Shown: piece by piece, positions 15,401 to 24,400 of the stretch
Layout of the letters: every line of letters begins with the position of its first letter
Numbering within the stretch: position 1 is the stretch's first letter
Assembly: GCA_016490735.1 (NCBI GenBank)
Contig: JAEMWC010000377.1
Coordinates: 579,501-643,500 of the forward strand
Length of the DNA: 64,000 bases
Direction of reading: 5' to 3'
Source: Pachyseris speciosa
Taxonomy: Eukaryota > Cnidaria > Anthozoa > Scleractinia > Pachyseridae
Translations under genes and position numbers: made by a program
The notes under the pieces: generated by a model
Seen by the model: the letters and a program-made list of their open reading frames with translations, nothing else
The model's database searches: none
Told to the model about the DNA's origin: nothing

Positions 15401-18400
15401 TGCTGTTAGAGTCCAATTCATGGTGTGTAAGCATTGTCTTTCTCTACTACTTGTACTTGCCAGTACCTACATTTGAAGGGCTGAGAGCATAAACAGCCTA
15501 TGTGTAATTTTAGGTCATTTTTCAATTTTCCTCAGAAATGAAACAAATTTTTGCATGTGACCAGCAAGCAGTTTGATTGATTTTTGTTGTGTCACAGCTC
15601 GCCGTGACACTATTGTCAAGACAAGACTTTGCCAATTGGTTTTGTTAGCAGCAATCGGGTCCCCGATTGGACGTCAATTTCCGTATCTTGATATCGATAG
15701 GTTGCTTTTTCTTGTGTCAAAAGTGATCAAGAGACCGAGCAGCAATCGGAGAAACCCGAGTAGCAATCGTAAGTTTGGATCGAACCAATGTTCTGTTTTG
15801 GAAAGTTCATCGCCTTGTCGGAACATGGTCGGAATTGTGCACTATCGCACGTCGGAATCATGCACTATCGCACGTGCACATTGTCAGTCGCCCGCTTATG
15901 CCTCAGGTAAGCCACAATTTTTTATCATGTTTTCGTTTCTAACCAGAAGCATTAATTTGCGCAGTTTTCGAGAATTGTATAATTGTGTCTTACTGAAAGG
16001 GTCCCGAAGTTGTCAACTTACAACTGCTTGTCTTAAAGCGCTTGAGTACAAAATTAATGAAGTCAATGTTATCATTGTTGCTGTTGCTGTTGCTGTTGCT
16101 GTTATGTTTACCAGATGTTACTGAAGAGAATCGTTCGTCTTCTTTAAGCCGAGGGGGGAACCAATAAACTTCCTTCAGGACGAAGAACACATTTCTTTCC
16201 AGGGAGGCCTGAAACTCTTTTTTGAGGCTAACGAATTGTTACGACAAATAAGGAATTCTTTGTACTTCCACTTGCTAAGCCTATAGTCTCAGATAAAGGT
16301 TGAAATTTACCTCTGTCTTAGTGAGAATCATGGGATCAAATTTGTCGGTTGCATGCAGGAACTTTCGCATTCGCGTTGTATTGAATATGATCCTTTTATT
16401 TAATTCTCGAAGGCTGTGCTAATTGCGTAAGAGTAAATCAGTGCATGTTTTACCATTGCCCCGTTCATTTTGTAGAACGAATTAAATCAAACACATGTAA
16501 AAATATAATTCTCAGCTGTGATAATACAAAGTTGAAGTTGAAATACTCTGCATCGAAAATTGTAAACAGAAATAGGACAAATAGAAATGACACAGAATCA
16601 CATGTTGGTCCTTTTGAGAAAATGGTCAGTGATTTAATTATAGGGGTTATTTCCAAAGACATTAAAACTCGTTTGCATATCAAGGAATTTTAAAGACATG
16701 GCTAGTTAACTGTATTTACTGCACAGAGAAACAACAGTTTAATGCATTGGCCTAAAAAATATTCCTCTAAATAGCTGTTAGCTCCATGTCTGTCTAGTGA
16801 TTGTGAAGGCAAATGCCTTTTGTGAACTTCTGGTGTTCAAAATAAAGTACAGAATAAAGTACAGAAATATGTGGTTAATTAAACTCAGGTCCATGGAAAT
16901 ATCAGGAATAACACAATTAGAGAATTTTCTCCAGGTTCATCATGGGCGATAAGACTAAGTCAACTTGGAATATGTCCATTAGACGTAGGTGGTGGAGGAG
17001 ACTTGTTTCTTTAGAGCAAATTTTGGTGTTCCAGGTTGCCATATACACATTCGATCAACAGCAGTTGAATATATGAGGAGTCATCCGGAACCGGTTAGCT
17101 CCGTTGGTAGAGCACCAGACCTCTGTGCCGGAGGTCACAGGTTCAAACCCTGGCCAGACCAACTCTCAGGATCTTTAAAAATTGAGGGAAAAGTGCTGCC
17201 TTTGTAATGACATCTACAAACAGTTAGACTTTCTAGTCTTCTCAGATAAGGATGATAAACCGTAGGTCCAGTTTCACAGTACTTTCACTTAATTTAACTC
17301 TGTGTGATGTAAAAGAATCACTAGGGATGTAACAAAACTCTGGATGTGACCACCCCTAGTGTCTGTCCTAATTTGATGCTTGAGAACTTTATTTTAACAC
17401 GATAAGTAAAATCAGCATTGCTGGTGGGGTCGTGCAAACAATAGTTACAGGAAAAATAAAATACTTAAACATATGTACAATTTAAAATTTAAGACTAATA
17501 CAACCTATCAGAAATATTTGTAACCGGTGTCTCTGTTTTTAGTTATGGCTAAAATCGGTTCGAAATTTATTTTATCGGTGTCAAATTTCCGAAGACAGCG
17601 TTTAAAATCTTTCAAGGTTTCAGCCATTGTTTCCTTGTTCGTTAAACTATTCCATGCAATTGCTCCTCTGTAACTTATGGAGTTCCTAATAAAGTTCGTT
17701 TCAGGTCTAGGAAGAATAATGTCATCCTTTCTTCTGCGGCCTGATTTCCTTTGTATAAAAAGATCTTTGAATTCCGTAACGGTGAAACCCTTCATACATT
17801 TAAAAACAAACTCTGTTAGTCGCACTTTGTACATTGTTTCCAGACTGTCCCATCCAGTTCGCGTTAATACATCTTCGGCACTTGTGTCCCATGGCAATCC
17901 GTAAACAATTCTCCCAGCCCTTGCATGGAGTTTCTCCAGGTTGTTTAAATGCGTCTTGTTGCACGATCCCCACAATGTCAAACCGTATGTAACTGATGGC
18001 AGTATCACCTTTGTGTAGAAGTCTTCTACTTGCTTTCGAGGGAGAAACCGCATGCGCCGGAGTAAACTTAGCTTGGACGCGAATGACTTCGCTACATTTG
18101 CAGCATGATCTGACCAAGATAACTTGTTATCGACTTGTACTCCGAGGAGTCTTTCCGAGGTTGTCCACTCTATATTGTTATTGCCAAGACGAAGTGCTTG
18201 GATAGGACCAATGAATGGTGATTGCCACTGCACAATCATCGCTTTGCATTTTTCTGGATGTGGTATCATCAAATACCTATCGCACCATTTCTGGAGTTCA
18301 GCTAGGACATTGTTGAGCATGTTTGTTAGTAAATCCATCGTTCCTGCAATACAGTATATTGTTGTGTCGTCTGCATACAGGTAAGTTTCCGCAGATTTTA

Positions 18401-21400
18401 ATGAGTTTGGAAGATCGTTTATGAAGAGCGAAAATAGCGTGGGTCCAAGAACCGACCCTTGCGGCACTCCATGGGTTATATTGTGTATGTCGGAGTCACA
18501 TCCGTTGATTCTGACGAATTGTCTTCGATCTGTGAGGTAGTTTCTTATCCACAGCCAAATATCTCCTCTTATTCCAAGGTCATTTAGCTTTTGTAGTAAC
18601 ATGTTGTGCGACACAGTGTCAAAGGCTTTAGTGAAATCAATAAACAATACTCCCACATAAAGCCTTCTTTCTGCTGCTTCCCTCCACCTTTCTGTTAGAT
18701 GTATTAAAAGCTGTTCTGTTGACTTTCCTTTCCTATAAGCCCATTGTCTGCTGTCAAGTAAGTTTTGCGTGACAACGTGATTGGTGATAGTGCTTGCGAC
18801 ACATGATTCCATTAATTTGCTTGGTATACTAGGCATAGATAGCGGTCTATAACATGCTCTGTCTTCCTCACGTCCTTTTTGAACGCTGCACTGACTCTGG
18901 CTATCTTCCACTGATCAGGTGGCTTGCAGGCTTCAGCGCTATGCCCAAACACGCTCGTGAGAGATGGGGCAATAGACGCACCCGCTGACTTTAAAAGCCT
19001 CGCTTGTACGCCATCTGGTCCCGTGGCTTTCTTCACTTTTAACTTACAGATCATTTCCTCGATTTCCTTCAGACTAATCTTAATTTACTTTAGGGGGTAC
19101 GTATTAGTTACTTCTTTAATTATAAACTGCACAAGCAGTCTGGTCAAATCTTCCGGCCAGTGTTGTAAACCGCCATGAAACTGTGATAAGAGTGGTATAT
19201 AAATACCTTACCATTACCATTACAAGTCATTAAAAGTAATACTGAAAAATATATGTTCAGACATAGTTAATAGAGGGAAATGGCTATAAAACCTAGTGAA
19301 GTTCTTTGCTATATGTTTTTGTTTGCTATTTTGGGGGTTGACTGTGCACAATAAGAGGTGGTTACAAATGTTCAACTAACTAATAGAAACATTGTGATTA
19401 TGTAATTCATCCATAGGGTGCAAAACAAACAAATGTCCATGGTCGTGGACCTTCCAACATAAATCTTGGCCTCTTTGTTTTGCTCTGGCTTTGATGTTTG
19501 CTGGGCTTCATACCCATTTCCCTATATTAACTATGGCCCAGACAAGGGACTTGGGCGGATGCCCTCGCCGTGACACATGCACATATTATGTGCCTATTTT
19601 TTCATTTCCGAGCAAAATTGGAAAACGACCTAAAATGAAACAGGCTGTTGATACCCTCAGCCCTTCTGAAAAGTTTGAGTTAGAGGGTGTGTCAAGTGTC
19701 TTGTCTATCCTAGCCAAGTCCTTCTGTGTATTAGGAGATTCTTTCACAGTACTCCTCCCGGGCTATCATTTAGGGTTGTCTACTACTGCTGGCTACTTTG
19801 ATAGGAAAATGGCATACTGACTCTACCACAACAACTGGAATTTCCTAGGTACTTTTTGCTTATCCCCACCTACTCCAAAAATTAATGTCATCCCTGAGAG
19901 TCCACACTTAACCCTATCACCACAGGAGGCCTCCCTTTGACGGGTAAAATCATCTGGCGTTAGCCAGAGTAAAATCTATAAAGTGCCCCCTGGTGGTGAA
20001 AGGGTTAACCCTTTCACCACCAAAGGCCTCCCCTTTGAGGAGTAGAATCGTCTGGCACTAGCCAGAGTAAAATCTATAAAGTCCCCTTTGGTGGTGAAAG
20101 GTTTAAGCATCTTGTTCCTGTAATTTAGGGGAAATATGATAATCAGGATCATGATTGACTTTTTTTTTTGGTTTCCAGGGATCAGTACAAAATCTACTGA
20201 TACTCAAAGGGCCTATACAAGAACCTCTGGTGAGGAAGTTCACAAGGCAGATCCTCACAGCAGTGGATTATATTCATAACCTCAGCCTTCCTGGCAAAGG
20301 ACTAGTTGTACACAAGGATATAAAAGGTTAAAGGAAATCTGTGGGCTTACAAAAGTTTCATGTCGTTTTCTATTCCTCACGCATCACTGTGCACGAATAT
20401 TTATAATTATTTGAGTTGCCTGTCTCATACTCGGCCATCTCCCCCAGCGATGAAGTTCTGATTCCAGGTTGCTAGCTCATGGAGAATAACTGCTGTTTGT
20501 TCACAAACATTGTTAGCATGGAAATCCAAAGATACCTCTCTTGGCAAATTGTCCTTAAAGTCTGAATCAAGCCCAATTTTGACCTGTCTCGAATATTGTT
20601 GAAATGAGTTTATCTTAAATCTTTTTAGCACTCCTCTCAAAAATTATGAGCGTCAATCTCTTGCTCCAACTATTTCAAGTTTCCTTTATTCTGGCCTTGT
20701 TTATACAGATTTTCATGTTTTGGGTGGCATTAGCACAAATGTCCACATTTTTTAGCCTCCTTGAAAGATTTGAAGTGTAGTTACTAGAATTTAGTGTTGA
20801 TTTAAATGTGTATTTCCTTCCTCATGTGGCAGGTGCGAATATTCTGCTGGACAAGAATCAGGAAAATGTAAAACTAGCTGACTTTGGTATCTGCACTGTA
20901 GTGGATGTAAGAGCTTGTTTTTTTTTTTTTTTTTTCAATGTTGTATGGTTTCTTTTGTGCACGATAATAATAATAGTAATCACTTTATTGAAGTCTCAAA
21001 TCTATTTAGCCAAGCACAGATGCATGCTTTACTAATTGGGGAGACTAAATCAAATCAACTCTAAATAAATCAAATCAAATGATTCCGTTAAAAAAACGTA
21101 TTTCTCTAATCTCGGTAGAAGGTAAAGCAAAACATACGATCAAAATTAGGGCCTGTTCACATAGAGGTGGGGAACCCCAGGTTGGTGAGGTCCCCCACCT
21201 AGGTGGGGTTACCAATCTCTCCATACAATCTCTCTTTTTTTCTCGATAGCATTCACATGTGAGGTGGAGTACCTCACCAAGGCGGGTTACCCGGTCAGCC
21301 AGGGCGGGTAACCCACTTAGCTGGGGTGAGTTTTCTCCATGTGTATGCTGGAGGTGGGGTGGGGTGAGGTTCATCCGGGCAATTATCTCTGAATTCTTTT

Positions 21401-24400
21401 GTTAATATACGTTCTTAGCGACCACGCAATAGCATTTTAAACCTCACCCCAGCGCGTTGGGGTTGCATGTGAATGCTAACTTTTTTGGACCACGGGTAAG
21501 TGGGGGACCTCACCTGCCTGGGGTCCCCCACCTCCATGTGAACAGGCCCTTAGACATCTTGTTATCACTGTTTGATCTTATGGTGCTGTATTAAGTGGTG
21601 GTGTTGTACATTTTTGGCTGCAAAGATCTGACTTGGCTGCTCACTTACCAAGAAGTACGAGTGATTATAAAAGTTTGTTGTATGTTTTGAATAAATTTAG
21701 TTCATTTAATTCCATAGGATGTCAAAACTGCCACTGGGGGATTCTACACATCAGAGAATTTAAATACCTTCCTATGGTGCAGCCCTGAGCGGCTTAATGG
21801 TGAAGGATACAGCAGAAACACGGATATATGGTAACAGTAGTATTATATATTAACAGCTTTGGGATGTGATAATAGTGTTGATTTTTAACAGTTATTTGCA
21901 GAAGGCAAAGTAAAGTTTCAATATTTACAAACCAAAACATTGCGACAGGGGTAATTATTTTCAGGACTTATTTTTCTACTTCTGAGGTTTTTGTACAAAA
22001 GCAACGATCTCTTCAGTTCACTTCTAGTTCACAGGAATGATCCAGTTCAAGGATTTTACAGCACAGGTCCGCACATTTGAGGAAACAGCAGAGCAAAATT
22101 CCTCGTGAGGCAGATGGCTCAGTCGTTTCCTCCCACGTGTGGCGAGATTTGTGTGAGATTTTCCCCTCTTGAGGCCATGAGGAACATATCAAACATGTTT
22201 GATATTGATCTCATGGTCTCGAGAGGCGAATTTCTCACCAAATTTCGCCTCACACAAGAGGAAACAACTAAGCCATCTGCCTCCCGAGGCATTTTGCTCA
22301 GCTGTTTCCTCACGTGTGCGGCGGGTTTAGAGTGTTACAAATAATTATGTTGGACCATCATAGTTATGGATGCAACTGAAGCACTTGCAAAATGAAAAGC
22401 TGAATAAAAGCTTCATCACCTAAGCGGCTTTAAAGTGTATATGACACGGAAATTTTTTCGCCAGATTTGTAAGCTTATGTCTTTAGAAAAAGGGTTTCAA
22501 ACTTATTCTGTACACAGCATGTTTCACTTTGTTGTATCCATGGCCCCTCTAAGCTATGCGTAATGGTTCTGAAACTTGGCTAAAATACTGAGGTTGGATG
22601 TTTTGTTGCTCTTATTGCTACAAAAGGAGATTCATAAAGCCATAAAACTAACTAGTTGATAATCGATAACAGCTCGGGTGTCCCTTTGACTCAGCCCTTT
22701 AAAATATGAACATGAAAACGTTTTCTGTGTTGTTACGGTTTAACACATTTTTACAGGCCTTGTTTTGGTTTGTGACATACAGGAGTGTCGCCTGTACAGT
22801 GGTAGAGATGTTGACAACCAAACCACCTTTTGGTAATTCAGATTTAGACAGGCATGCAAAGCAAAACAGAATCATAAACATTCAGATAGAACCTCTACCT
22901 TCCTCTACGTGCTCTGACATGGCGCGCAGTTTTCTAAAACGGTGCTTCTGGTAAGTTGGTTTCTTTAATTATTAGACCGTATGGCTGGCGTTTATTTATT
23001 ATACGAGACCTGAAAGCAAGGAACACTACCACGTCAGCTTTGTTGCCCTTGACGAACTGTGTATAAATACATTTATACGCGTATCTCACTATACGCGCGC
23101 TGTGTTTGGTCAATTTTGCGGGCCGTGTTCTACAGTACGACCCGCTCGACTTCATCTAGTTTTCTTTTCCGCGCGCCAAATTAACTTCAGAGATATAATA
23201 AATGCCTTAATAACTTAATAAATCAACGGGAAAAATCTCGGTTCGTAACTTAAAGTACAGACCTCGAACTCGGTTAGTAAGAGGTATGTATTTATTGTTG
23301 CTGTTCTTGTTCTTGTTATAGCATGGTTTGGTTTTGAAACCTGTTTGGTCGAAGAAAAGGCTTGCTCTAGTTGGTTTCAGCGCTCATATTGTACGAGCTC
23401 TAGGTAACAGTTTTGGACATCGGTTAACACACCTCTTTACATTTCTACCTATCTGCAAACTGATTCAATTCGCTCCAAACTGTTTGTGTGACAGTGCTTT
23501 CATAATACCAATCGGTCGTCTATTTCTTGAAATTTTGGAAGCTTTAGTTACATTTACTTGACTGTAGTGTCATGAAGACTCCGAAAAGTCGTTTCTTATC
23601 TTCAATTTTTGCAAACTGCCACAAGGACTATTTCTCTGTAATGTTACAAAAGAGCTCAAGCTCTTAGAAACCCGGGGGAGGGGGAGGGGGGGGGGGTAGG
23701 CACTCCCTATAATGGCCAATACGGGGAAGCTCCGCCCGAAAGGGGTCCCTTTTTAACGCTTCAGGTATATGAGAGGGGGGGGGGGGGAACACTCCCTATA
23801 ATGGCCAATACGGGGAAGCTCCGCCCGAAAGGGGTCCCTTTTTAACGCGTCAGGTATATGAAAGGGTAGGGATTTCACGAGGCGAAGTATTTGAAAGGTA
23901 GGGAAATCTGTCATTGAGGTATTTGAAAGGGCTTCATTAAAATATTTCGAACACACATACCTGTACTGTTCCAATGGAAGGTATACGAAAGGGGTACCTT
24001 TTCTGTCAAAAATGGTATATAAAAGGGTAAGGGGTCGGACCTCCCCGTTTTTTTTTTTAGTACCCCCCGGGCTAAGAAATCCATCATCATCATTATCATC
24101 ATCATCATCACTTTATCTAAGTCTCAAATATATTTAGCTGAACACAAATGCTCTAGTAATTGGGGAGACTAAATCAAATCAACTCTAAATAAATCAAATG
24201 AAATGAAATGTTGGTTTTTGGTGAGAGGGGAAAACCGGAGTACCCGGAGAAAAACCTCTCGGAGCAGAGTAGAGGACCAACAAACTTAGCCCACTTATGA
24301 TGCCGAGTCCAGGAATCAAACCCGGGACATTGGTGGAAGGCGAGCGCTCTCACCTCTGCGCCAACTCTGCTCCCACAAACATTTCAAGTCAGTATCAGTT

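Noticed and set aside
15573..16124. 183-codon open frame in intron 6
   Set aside because: Passes through a TGTTGC microsatellite, has no recognisable motif, and lies between kinase exons on the same strand.
17089..17162. tRNA gene candidate
   Set aside because: Box A and box B are present but the acceptor and anticodon stems do not pair well, and a SINE body follows directly.
19491..19820. 109-codon open frame with a few hydrophobic stretches
   Set aside because: No domain, no splice context, inside a repeat-rich intron; most likely chance.
23911..24111. Met-rich frame in intron 10
   Set aside because: Translation of the ATGATG tail of a SINE.
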